Source of the DNA: Mumia sp. ZJ1417
GTDB lineage: Bacteria; Actinomycetota; Actinomycetes; Propionibacteriales; Nocardioidaceae
NCBI RefSeq assembly: GCF_014127285.1
Contig: NZ_CP059901.1
Coordinates: forward strand, 186,001-250,000
Direction of reading: 5' to 3'
Length of the DNA stretch: 64,000 nt
Position 1 is the stretch's first letter, and each line of letters starts with the position of its first letter. The notes beneath the pieces are model-generated. The model was not told where the DNA came from. It did not search any database and was given only the letters and a program-made list of their open reading frames with translations. Positions 32,774 to 42,900 of this stretch are shown one piece after another. Position numbers and translations under genes: made by a program.

Positions 32774-33115
32774 ATGAAGAACCATGTGAAGGCTGTTCTT
32801 GCGACAGCAGGGCTCGTGGCAGCGGCCGGTGTGGTCGGAGCGTCGCCAGCTTCTGCAGACACGTGCGGAAACACCCGGAACGTCTCCGTCACTGGCGCCC
32901 AGTCGCACTACACCATCTGGTGCAGTGGCGGCTACGCCAACATCGACGGGTGGGTGAAGGACACCAAGGCTGACGGCAAGTGCGCCGTGGTCAAAATCCA
33001 GGCTAGCGGCGAGACCTTCTACTCCAGGGCGTGTGGCAACGGCCAAACAGAGTGGTTCGTCGGGGAGAGCGCGACACCAACCAACACCATCAAGGTCTGG
33101 ACCTACACGGAGTAG
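32774..33115 (+). CDS. Small secreted protein with two probable disulfides
   Basis: 113 residues from the ATG at 32774 with AGGAGG 5-6 bases upstream, the best ribosome site in this stretch. A signal peptide (about 1-29, ending ASPASA) precedes a mature part of about 84 residues with four Cys (DTCGN, IWCSGG, GKCAVV, RACGNG), alternate strands and many aromatic residues, so a small beta-sandwich held by two disulfides is likely. No family recognised. It lies 46 bases ahead of another exported protein on the same strand; the two may be expressed together. Confidence 0.75.
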   Translation: MKNHVKAVLATAGLVAAAGVVGASPASADTCGNTRNVSVTGAQSHYTIWCSGGYANIDGWVKDTKADGKCAVVKIQASGETFYSRACGNGQTEWFVGESATPTNTIKVWTYTE

Positions 33116-33161
33116 CACAACGCCTCGCAACACAACGGTTCCAGGGCGCATCGTTATCGGC

Positions 33162-33782
33162 ATGACTCGTCTTGCGCGCAGAGTTCCCGTCGTTTTCGCC
33201 GCCGTTGCAGCGACAGCGGTTGTGGCCACCGCAGCCACCGCAGCCACCGCAGCCACGCTTGCCGCCGAAGAGAGTGCAGATCCTGGTAGTGAGGTGAACG
33301 TGGCCGGACCAGTCGCGACGGAGAAGTTTGTGTCCGTCAACGACGCCTTGGACACGCTCCGCGAGAAGTACTCCGGCTTTGCCGGGGCCAGCAACGATCT
33401 CCAGACGATGACCACGACGGTGCGCTGGAAGGGAACCGTCCCCAACGAATTGCGCAAGCTCGAGCGCTCAGGGCTCAACGGCATCACGGTGACCGCGCTG
33501 CCTGCTGCCTACAGCCAGGAAGAGATCAACCTGGCAGCCGACGCTGCGATCCACGCTCCTGGTGCCGAAGGCACGGTGATCGGTGCCGTCGGCACGCCTG
33601 ACCGCTCCGGCCTGATCGTCGAAGTGACCGAGTCAGCAGTCGCGCGCCTAAGCAAGAGCGCTATCAGCCACGACGTGAAACAGGCGATTGCCGCCGCCGA
33701 ACCCCAACTCGAAACGATCCCCGTTACCATCCGGCAGGCAGAACCTACGAGGCCCGCCATCGCGAAACCCGTGGCTCAGTAG
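33162..33782 (+). CDS. Exported protein resembling the pro-region of trypsin-like proteases
   Basis: 206 residues with an N-terminal export signal (MTRLARRVPVVFAAVAATAV and on) whose tail is built from a 9-base repeat (GCAGCCACC) giving an Ala/Thr run. The mature part (TMTTTVRWKGTVPNELRKLE, then NGITVTALPAAYSQEEINLA and TPDRSGLIVEVTE) resembles the pro-region-like N-terminal half of many actinobacterial chymotrypsin-fold proteases, where a catalytic domain would follow. Here the frame ends instead after KPVAQ, and no protease domain is encoded downstream. It may be a stand-alone inhibitor or chaperone-like domain or a truncated protease. The family match is by eye only. Confidence 0.55.
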   Translation: MTRLARRVPVVFAAVAATAVVATAATAATAATLAAEESADPGSEVNVAGPVATEKFVSVNDALDTLREKYSGFAGASNDLQTMTTTVRWKGTVPNELRKLERSGLNGITVTALPAAYSQEEINLAADAAIHAPGAEGTVIGAVGTPDRSGLIVEVTESAVARLSKSAISHDVKQAIAAAEPQLETIPVTIRQAEPTRPAIAKPVAQ

Positions 33783-33985
33783 GCGTTGCACTCGTAAATC
33801 TGTCTGATTCGACGCTTCGGCGAGTCCGGTCCTTCCGGACCGCTCGCCTGGCGAGAGGGAGAAGCGAGGCGCACCGTCCCCTCAGCCCGGAAACCGCGCT
33901 TTCGGTGAAGCTCGATGCTCTCCTGAGCCCGCGATGCCGACTCAGTACTCGATCACTACCCGGCCATCGAGCGAAGACTTCTGCG

Positions 33986-34528
33986 TCACCCCGCCGGGCC
34001 CCGTACGAGCAGGGTCGCGACGCGGTGGGCCAGGAGCCGTGCGACCACGACCGTGACGGTGATCCCGAGCGCTGCTCCGGCGACCACGTCGGCGATGTCG
34101 TGGACTCCGACGACGACCCGTCCGAGCGCCACCACGCCGGCCAGGAGCATCGCGTACCGCCACCACTGCGGCACCGCCAGCACCACCGCCGTCGCGAGAC
34201 CTGCCGCGATCGTCGCGTGGTTGCTCGGCCACGCCCAGTCTCCGGCGCCGGGGCAGGTCGCGAGCACGTCCAGGGTGCGGCACGGACGCTCGTCGCGGAC
34301 GAGGACCTTGAGCAGCTCGCTCGCGCCGTACGAGACCACGACTCCGATCCCTGCGGCGATACCGATCGCTAGCGGGCGCGGCCCACGCCCGTACGAGGCC
34401 GTCACGAGGAGCAGCGCGAGCGCGACGAGGCCGATGTCCGGGAGAAGGAGAAGGGCGTTCGAAAGCGGCGACGGGAGGCCCGCGAAGGCCTCGGCGATCA
34501 GGTGTGAGAGGGGATCGGTGATCAGCAC
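33986..34528 (-). CDS. PAP2-type membrane phosphatase
   Basis: 180 residues, GTG start at 34526-34528. All three PAP2 motifs are present: KVLVRDERP (about 69-77, C1), PSNHA (about 100-104, C2) and GRVVVGVHDIADVVAG (about 135-150, C3), with five to six membrane segments. It probably removes phosphate from an envelope lipid such as undecaprenyl diphosphate or phosphatidic acid. It is downstream of pckG on the same strand but separated from it by a strong hairpin terminator, so it has its own promoter. The stretch 33783-33985 holds no gene. Confidence 0.88.
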   Translation of the reverse strand: MLITDPLSHLIAEAFAGLPSPLSNALLLLPDIGLVALALLLVTASYGRGPRPLAIGIAAGIGVVVSYGASELLKVLVRDERPCRTLDVLATCPGAGDWAWPSNHATIAAGLATAVVLAVPQWWRYAMLLAGVVALGRVVVGVHDIADVVAGAALGITVTVVVARLLAHRVATLLVRGPAG

Positions 34529-34629
34529 GTCGCGACCGTACGGCGGTGCGGCCCGTGGTTCGTCGGTCTGCGGGGTCGTCCTGGCGAGGGCGTGTCAGAC
34601 CTGGGTCGTAGGGGTGGTCGGGGACAGCA

Positions 34630-34665
34630 CGACGCCCCGCCAGCTGCGTGAGCGGCGGGGCGTCG
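34630..34665 (-). terminator. Hairpin terminator downstream of pckG
   Basis: CGACGCCCCGCC and GGCGGGGCGTCG are perfect 12-bp arms around a 12-base loop, 45 bases past the stop of the PEP carboxykinase gene and before the PAP2 gene. No T-tract, as is common in actinobacteria. Confidence 0.75.
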
Positions 34666-34671
34666 CGCGGG

Positions 34672-34715
34672 GGTTTCGACAAGCTCAACCAGCGAGGGTT
34701 TCGACAGGCTCAACC
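34672..34715. repeat. Two copies of the 19-bp interspersed repeat GGTTTCGACAGGCTCAACC
   Basis: Copies at 34672-34690 (one mismatch, A for G) and 34697-34715. The second supplies the stop codon of pckG: its TTGA, read on the minus strand, contains the TGA at 34710-34712. Four more copies follow the second PEPCK gene at 59550-59652, and a variant lies inside the amidase gene at 61575. Confidence 0.9.
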
Positions 34716-36551
34716 AGCGACTTCCAGGCGAGCCTTCAGACCGTCGAGCTCGGTCCAGAGCACGGCCGGCAGCTTGTCGCCGAACTTCTCGAACCACTCG
34801 TTGATCTGCGGGATCTCGGCCTTCCACTCGTCGACGTCGACCGCGAGCGCCTTGGCCATCTGCTCGTCGCTGACGTCCAGGCCGTCGGTGTCGAGCGCGC
34901 CGGGCGCCGGCACGAGACCGATCGGCGTCTCGACGGCGTCGACCTTGCCCTCGATGCGCTCGACGACGTACTTGAGCACGCGGCTGTTCTCGCCGAAGCC
35001 CGGCCAGAGGAAGCCGCCGTCCTCGTCACGACGGAACCAGTTGACGTAGAAGACCTTGGGGAACTTCGACTCGTCGTTGTTCTTGGCCATCGAGATCCAG
35101 TGGCTGAAGTAGTCACCGGCGTCGTAGCCGATGAACGGCAGCATGGCCATCGGGTCGCGACGGACGACGCCGACCGCGCCGGTCGCCGCAGCGGTGGTCT
35201 CGGACGACAGCGTGGCGCCCATGAAGGTGCCGTGGGTCCAGTCGCGGGCCTCGGTCACCAGCGGGATGGTCGTCTTGCGGCGACCGCCGAAGAGGATCGC
35301 GTCGATCGGCACGCCGTTCGGGTCGTCGTACTCCGGCGCCAGGATCGGGCACTGCCGGATCGGGGTGCAGAAGCGGCTGTTGGGGTGCGACGAGAGCTCG
35401 TCGGACTCGGGGGTCCAGTCGCGGCCCTTCCAGTCGGTGAGGTGCGCGGGCGCCTCGTCGGTCATGCCCTCCCACCAGACGTCGCCGTCATCGGTGAGCG
35501 CGACGTTGGTGAACACCGAGTTGCCCTTGGCGATGGTGCGCATCGCGTTGGCATTGGTGTCCCAGCCGGTGCCCGGCGCGACGCCGAACAGCCCGAACTC
35601 GGGGTTGACCGCGTAGAGGCGGCCGTCGGCGCCGATGCGCATCCACGCGATGTCGTCGCCGAGGGTCTCGACCTTCCAGCCCGGGATCGTGGGCTCGACC
35701 ATCGCGAGGTTGGTCTTGCCGCACGCGCTCGGGAAGGCGGCCGCGATGTACTTGACCTCGTTCTCGGGCGAGGTGAGCTTGAGGATCAGCATGTGCTCGG
35801 CGAGCCAGCCCTCGTCGCGACCCATGACCGAGGCGATGCGCAGCGAGTAGCACTTCTTGCCGAGCAGCGCGTTGCCGCCGTAGCCGGACCCGTACGACCA
35901 GATCATGCGCTCCTCGGGGAACTGCACGATGTACTTGGTGTCGTTGCACGGCCACGGCACGTCCGCCTGGCCGGCCTCGAGCGGAGCGCCGACGGAGTGC
36001 AGCGCGGGGACGTACGAGGCGGTGGTGGCCTCGATCTTGTCGAGGACCTCGCGGCCGACGCGGGCCATCACGGTCATCGACGCGACGACGTAAGCGGAGT
36101 CGGTGATCTCGACGCCGAACATCGGGTGCGCCGAGTCGAGGTGGCCCATGACGAACGGGATGACGAACATGGTGCGGCCTCGCATCGACCCGTCGTACAG
36201 GTCGGTCATGAGGCGCTTCATCTCGGTCGGCGCCATCCAGTTGTTGGTGGGGCCGGAGTCGGCCTCGTCAACGCTGCAGATGAAGGTGCGGTCCTCGACG
36301 CGCGCGACATCGGTCGGGTCGGAGGCGCACCAGAAGGAGTTGGGCTTCTTGGTCTCGTCCAGGCGGACGAAGGTGCCGGCGTCGACGAGCTCGTCGGTGA
36401 GGCGGGTCCACTCGTCGGGGGTGCCCTCGATCCAGGTGATCGAGTCGGGCTTGGTGAGTGCGGCGACCTCGTCGACCCAGGCCTGGAGCTCGGCGTGACT
36501 CGAGCGGTAGGTGGTCGTCAGGGGGTCGCTGGTCGTGATATCTGCGGCCAT
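34710..36551 (-). CDS. pckG: Phosphoenolpyruvate carboxykinase (GTP), canonical copy
   Basis: 613 residues from the ATG at 36549-36551 (MAADITTSD). The enzyme converts oxaloacetate and GTP to phosphoenolpyruvate, CO2 and GDP. Key blocks are intact: FPSACGKTN with the reactive P-loop Cys (C277), GDDIAWM (kinase-2), [14 protein letters not shown] with the metal-binding Lys, HPNSRFC, and FLWPGFGEN, the guanine-binding loop. The start carries a weak AAGGAC ribosome site 10-12 bases upstream; an ATG eight codons earlier exists. A GlxR/CRP-like site lies 194 bases upstream. The last codon and stop (AG*) come from an interspersed repeat. A divergent paralogue is at 57678-59519. Confidence 0.95.
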   Translation of the reverse strand: MAADITTSDPLTTTYRSSHAELQAWVDEVAALTKPDSITWIEGTPDEWTRLTDELVDAGTFVRLDETKKPNSFWCASDPTDVARVEDRTFICSVDEADSGPTNNWMAPTEMKRLMTDLYDGSMRGRTMFVIPFVMGHLDSAHPMFGVEITDSAYVVASMTVMARVGREVLDKIEATTASYVPALHSVGAPLEAGQADVPWPCNDTKYIVQFPEERMIWSYGSGYGGNALLGKKCYSLRIASVMGRDEGWLAEHMLILKLTSPENEVKYIAAAFPSACGKTNLAMVEPTIPGWKVETLGDDIAWMRIGADGRLYAVNPEFGLFGVAPGTGWDTNANAMRTIAKGNSVFTNVALTDDGDVWWEGMTDEAPAHLTDWKGRDWTPESDELSSHPNSRFCTPIRQCPILAPEYDDPNGVPIDAILFGGRRKTTIPLVTEARDWTHGTFMGATLSSETTAAATGAVGVVRRDPMAMLPFIGYDAGDYFSHWISMAKNNDESKFPKVFYVNWFRRDEDGGFLWPGFGENSRVLKYVVERIEGKVDAVETPIGLVPAPGALDTDGLDVSDEQMAKALAVDVDEWKAEIPQINEWFEKFGDKLPAVLWTELDGLKARLEVAG

Positions 36552-36744
36552 GATGTTTTTTTGTCCTTCTCGCATCGCGATTCAAGCGTGTTGATCGCAC
36601 TGCCCGTGCCATCCTGTGGCCGGCCAGCTGATGTGGATAGGTGGTCGCGGCCGCGCGATCTCAGCCGCGATGCGGTCCGAATCACGTGAGCCGTGCTGCC
36701 AATGTATGCCCCGCTCAGAGGCCCGCCCCCAAGGGGTGCGAGTT

Positions 36745-36760
36745 AGTGAACTATGTCACA
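36745..36760. promoter_or_regulatory. GlxR/CRP-like binding site
   Basis: AGTGAACTATGTCACA matches the actinobacterial cAMP-receptor (GlxR/Crp) consensus TGTGANNTANNTCACA at every fixed base except the first. It lies between pckG and the divergent giant secreted-protein gene. The rest of 36552-36927 shows no gene. Confidence 0.7.
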
Positions 36761-36927
36761 CACCCCTTCTGACCTGGGCTTTTAAGTTGGCCGGCCCGAC
36801 AAATCGCATCGTCTCCAGGCTTGTCTAGGGCGATCGTCCAGATAGTTCAGTTTTCACAATTCCCTGACGGGAGAGGGGGCTGATTCCTAGAGTCACGTCA
36901 CTTCCCCCGGCCCGCTCGGAGCAGCAC

Positions 36928-39900
36928 ATGAACAACGGCGTTCAGCCCCGTCGTCCCGCCCTCGCCCTCCTCCTCGCTCTCACGCTCGTCGCCGGTGTGC
37001 TCGCTCTCGCCCCTGGTCTCGCCGACCCGGCTTCTGCGGCCCCGAGCGCCAGCAAGTGCGCCAAGTCCGGCCGCTGGCTCGCGCAGTACTACAAGGGCAC
37101 CGCGTTCAAGGGCAAGCCCACCGTCACCCGGTGCGAGAAGCGCATCGCTGCCTCGTACCCCGCGAGCCGCAAGCCGTTCTCGGTGCGCTGGAGCACGACG
37201 CGGACGCTCAAGGGCGCGTACGAGATCCGCGGGCGTGCGACCGGCAAGGCGGTGCTCCGCGTCGACGGCCGTACGGTCGCCACGTCGACGAAGGGCCGGT
37301 ACGCCGCGGCCGTGCGCAAGCTCCGCAAGGGCAAGCACACGCTCGAGGTCCGCTACGTGAAGAAGTCCGGCGCAGGATCGGTCGCTGCCGAGTACGTGAA
37401 GTCTCCCGACCGTACGGCGCCCGCGACCGTGACCGGTGTGCGCGCCGTCGCCGGTGATCGCGCCGTCGCCCTGAGCTGGAAGGCCTCGACGGCGCTCGAC
37501 CTGCGGGGCTACCGCGTCTACCGAGGCGGCCGGCTGCTCCGCGAGGTCGCGACCCCGCGCTTCACGGACACGGGGCTGGCCAACGGCACGGCGTACTCGT
37601 ACGCCATCGTCGCGGTCGACCACCGACGTAACGCCTCCCGCGCGAGTGCTGCTGTCCGGTCGACGCCGCGGGACAAGGTCGCTCCGAAGGCCCCGACCGG
37701 CCTCGTCGCCGACGCCGGTGACAGCAAGGTCTCGCTCGCCTGGAAGAAGAACGCCGAGTTCGACCTCGCCGGGTACGTGCTCCGGCGCACCGGTGGAACC
37801 AGCGGGCCCAAGACCTGGGACCTCGGCAAGACTGCGACGACGGCGACCGACTCGAGCGCCGTCAACGGCACCGCGTACGTCTACTCACTCGTCGCCCGCG
37901 ACACGTCGGGCAACTCCTCGTCGCCCGCACTGGTCGCGGCCATGCCGATCGACAGGAGCGCTCCGGCCACGCCGAGCGGGCTCACCGCCGCGGCCGGCGA
38001 CGGCGAGGTCGCGCTGAGCTGGAACGCGAACACCGAGCCCGATCTCGACGGCTACGTCATCACGCGGACCCGCGCTGACGGAGGCGGCGTCGCGATCGAG
38101 ATCACCGCCGGTGCGACCGACACGACGCTCACCGACTCCAGTGCCAAGAACGGTGTCGCCTACCTCTACACGATCCGTGCCGTCGACCGTCGCGGCAACG
38201 CGTCCTCCGACTCCACGCCCGTCCCGGCGACACCGGCGGGCGACCCGGGCGACCAGACCCCGCCGGACGTCCCGACCGGCCTCGAGGTCGAGGAGGGCGA
38301 CGGCGAGGTCGCGCTGAGCTGGGACGCCAACACCGAGGACGACCTCGACGGCTACACGGTCTATCGCAAGACCGGCGCCGGCCCGTACGTCGAGATCGCC
38401 GACGTCGACGCGGACACCACGTCGTACACCGACGAGTCCGCCGAGAACGACACGCTCTACACCTACGCGGTCGCTGCCTTCGACAAGAACGGCAACACGT
38501 CGGCCCTCACCGAGGGCATCACCGCCACCCCGACCGACACCACCCCGCCGGCCGCACCGGCGACGCCGACCGCGACCGCGGGCGACGGGCAGGTCGCGCT
38601 GACCTGGACCGCGAGCACCGAGAGCGACCTCGCGGGCTACCGCGTCTACCGCGCGACGACCGCCGACGTCCCGACGACCGGCGACGGGATCGGTGGACCG
38701 GGTCTGGTCCCGACGGCCAGCTTCACCGACGAGGACGCCACGAACGGCACGACGTACTACTACGTCGTCGTCGCCGTGGACACGCACGGCAACCCGTCGG
38801 ACCCCTCGGGCAGCGCCTCCGCGACGCCTGTCGACGGCACCGCGCCGGCTGCGCCGACCGGGCTCGAGGCGACTGCCGCCAAAGGTGAGGTCACCCTCGA
38901 CTGGGCCGACAGCGCCGAGGCCGACCTCGACCACTACGCGGTCTACCGCTCCCTCGTCGGAGCGGCGGCTCCGCTGGCCGAGGAGCCGCCGATCGCCGAG
39001 GTCGACGACTCCGAGTACGTCGACACCACCGTCGATCCCGGCACCACGTACGCCTACTGGGTCGTCGCCGTCGACGCCACGGGCAACGCCTCCGCCGCGT
39101 CGGAGACCGTCGAGGTCACCACGCCGGAGGTCGAGCCGGAGCCGGTGCACGAGAAGTTCGTGTTCCAACCGGCGGCCGGGCCGGGCGTCTCCGGCTACAC
39201 CAAGCACACCGGCACCCCGTGGAGCGACGCGGCGGGTGACGGCTTCGTCCGCGAGGACAGCCTGAGCGCGACGCACGTGCCGCTCGACATGACCACCAAC
39301 ACGCGCTCCCGTACGCGGCCCGCCCCGGTCACCGCGCTGCAGAACAGCCTGATCCACCTGCAGTACGGCGCGGCGACGCCGCCGCTGCAGGCCGGCCAGA
39401 ACACGGTCTCGGGCGCATTCGAGCTCGCCGTCCCCGACGGCTGGTACGCCGTGAAGGTCTCCGTCGGCGACCAGGGCGGCGGCGCCAACGGGTACGACAG
39501 CACCCACGTCGTCAACGTCGAGGGTGAGAAGGCGATCGACGCCTTCAAGAGCTCGGCGGCCAAGGAGTACGAGACCGCGACGACGACCGTCGAGGTCATC
39601 GACGGCCGCCTCACGCTCGACGCGATCGGCGGCATCAACACCAAGCTCAACTATGTCGAGGTCGACAGCACCGACGAGCCCGAGCCGCCGGTCGAGGTCG
39701 ACCAGAAGTACGTCTTCACGACGGCCGCCGACAACGCGGTCCCGGCGGGCTGGACCAAGAACAGCGGCGCCGCCTGGACCGACGCCTCCGGCCTCGGCTG
39801 GGTGACGCAGGCCAGCCTCGCAGCCACGACGCACGAGCCGCTTGACCTGACGAAGAACGGACGCCTCCGTACGCGACCGGCGCCGGTGACCGCGCTGCAG

Positions 39901-42900
39901 AACCGGCTGATCCACCTGCAGTACGGGGACGTGGCCAGTGCCAACCCGGCCAACGGCAACCTCGTCGCGGGCGCGTTCGAGCGGGCCGTCCCCGACGGCT
40001 GGTACGAGGTCGCGGTCAGCGTCGGCGACCAGATGGGTTCGACGGCGTACGACAGCCTGCACACGATCCGCGCCGAGGGCGTCACGGTCGTCGGCGGGTT
40101 CCAGGCGACGGCGGCCAAGGAGTACGAGGCTGCGACCAGCGTCGTCCACGTGACCGACGGCCGGCTGACGATCGACGCGATCGGCGGCACGAACACCAAG
40201 ATGAACCACCTGGCGATCGTCAGCGCCGACGCGCCGACCGAGCCCGACGTGCACCGCGCCGTGCGCTTCGCGGACGAGGCGAGCGCGCCGCCCGCGGGCT
40301 ACCTCAAGGACTTCGGCGAGGCGTACGGGCTGCGGACCGGCGCCGATCAGGGCGCCGGGCTCGCGTACGGATGGCGGCGTCTCGGCACCGTCGAGCCGCA
40401 GAGCATCGTCGGGAACGGGCGCAACCGCCTCGACGGCACTGCGGGTGGGGCGCCGGTCGGCACCCCGCAGCTGCGGGCCGGCACGATCCACATGCAGCTT
40501 CCCGAGAACGCCAGCCAGGGCGTGAAGATCCCCGCCTACTGGGAGCTGGAGGTGCCTAACGGCGCGTACCGCGTCGAGGTCTCCGTCGGCGACGCAGGCA
40601 CGGCGACCGACTCGGTGCACTGGCTCAACGTCGAGGACCAGAGCGCGGTCGCCGGCTTCGTGCCGACGGGCGCCGCAGGCGCGGCGACGAAGCACGCCAC
40701 GGCCGTCCGTACGGTCAACGTCGCCGACGGCCGCCTCACGATCACCCCGAACAGCGGCACGAACACCAAGCTCAACTGGGTGACGGTGGACAGCGTCGCC
40801 GGAGCCTCCCTGCGGCCCTCGGTGCGCAAGTCGACGCCGACCAACCTCGCCACGGGCGCCTCCCCGACCGGCAGCGTCGTCAATGACTTGTTCCTCGTCG
40901 GCAGCGGCGTCGCGCCAGGCTCGCTGACCTCGTCGAGCGTCACGTTGACCAAGGTCGCGAACGGGGCGGCGGTCGACGCGAACGTCCTCACCAGCGGCGG
41001 GGGCGACGTCATCAACCTGTCGCCGAAGCAGGCGCTCGAGCCGAACACGCTCTACCGCTTCGCCGTCACCGACGCCGTGAAGGACGTCGACGGGCACGCG
41101 TTCCTGCCGTACTCGAGCGTCTTCACCACCGGCGAGACGACCGGCGGCGGCGGACCGGTCGCGTTCGACCCGTCGGACTCGGGTGCTCCGGCGGCCACCG
41201 GCGCCGAGATGGGCTACTCGAGCATCACCAAGGGGCCGGACGGCCGGATGTACGCCGCGACCCTCGCGGGCGACCTCTACCGCTTCGACATCGCGGCCGA
41301 CGGCAAGCTCACGAACCGGTTCAAGATCACCACCGTCCGCGACTACTCCAACAGCGCGGCCAGCGGTGACACGTACGCGAAGGGCACCCGTACGGTCATC
41401 GGCCTCGCCTTCGACCCGGCGTCGACCCCGGCGAACCCGATTCTGTGGATCACCGACAACGCGCCCTTCATCGGCCAGAACAACGTGCCGGACCTCAGCG
41501 GCCGCCTCGCGAAGCTGACCGGCCCGAACCTCGGCACCTACACCGCCGTGCTCGACGGCATCCCGCGGTCCATCAAGGACCACGAGGCCAACTCGGTCGC
41601 GTTCGGACCCGACGGTGCCCTCTACTTCAACGTCGGCGCCAACAACGCCATGGGCGCGGCCGACGGCACCTGGGGCAACCGCGAGGAGCACCCGCTGTCG
41701 GCGGCCACGCTCCGCGTCGACCTGACAAAGCTGCCCGCACAGCTGCCGGTGAACGTGCGGCCGGCGGCGTACGACCCGTTCGCCGCGAACGCGCCGGTCA
41801 CGGTGTACGGCAGCGGCATCCGCAACGCGTACGACCTGGTGTGGCACAGCAACGGCAGCCTCTACGTGCCGACCAACGGCTCCGCGGCCGGCGGCAACGT
41901 CCCGGCCGTCCCGACGACGCTCCCCGCGCACTGCACGAAGCGCCCCGACGGCGGCTATGGCGGACCGACCGGCATCGCGGGCATCACGAGCAACCCGAAC
42001 GCGGAGACCGACTACGTCTTCCGCGTCCGCAAGGGGAAATACTACGGCCACCCGAACCCGAGCCGTTGCGAGTACGTCCTCAACAACGGCAACCCGACCG
42101 CGGGCGCGGACCCGTTCGAGACGGCCCGCTATCCCGTGGGTACGGCGGCCGACCCGAACTACGACCTGTCGGGCGTGTTCGACGCCGGGCTGCACGCCAG
42201 CGCGAACGGCGTCATCGAGTACACGAGCAACGCCTTCGGCGGCGCGCTCAAGGGCAAGCTTCTCTATGTCCGCTACAGCCAGGGCCAGGACATCGTCAGC
42301 TTCGACGTGGCGCCGGATGGGACACTGTCGAACCGCAAGGTCGGCACCACCGGGTTGACCGGGTTCAACCAGCCGCTCGACCTCACCGAGGACCCGGCGA
42401 CCGGCAACCTGTACGTGACGCAGCTCGGCAACGGCACGATCGCGCTCGTGAAGCCGCGCGGCGGTGCCGGTGGCGCAGGCGCCGACGTCACGCCTCGGCT
42501 GTTCCTCAGCGGCCAGACGAACGCCACGTCGCCGGCGGCGCAGGCGACCGTGACCAACACCGGCACGGAGACGCTGACCATCCCCGCCGGAGGGCTGACG
42601 TTCACCGGCGGCGACGCGGCGATGTTCGCGACGACCACGCCCAACGCGGCACCGATCACGGTGGCGCCGGGTGCGCCGACCCAGGTGGCGGTCACGTTCC
42701 GTCCGACGTCGGTCGGCGTGAAGGCGGCGTCCCTGCAGATCGCGACCTCGGTCGGCACGAAGACCGTCGCGCTCCGTGGCCTCGGCGCGGCAGGCCTCGG
42801 CGGGGGCAACGAGCCGTCGCTGCAGCGGATCATGGACACGCTGCAGATCCCGATCAACGTCGGTGATCCCGAGCCCGGCAACGCGTCGATGCCTTCGACG

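Noticed and set aside
33225-33262. Tandem GCAGCCACC units as a possible regulatory repeat.
   Set aside because: They lie inside the export signal of a coding gene and simply encode its Ala/Thr run.
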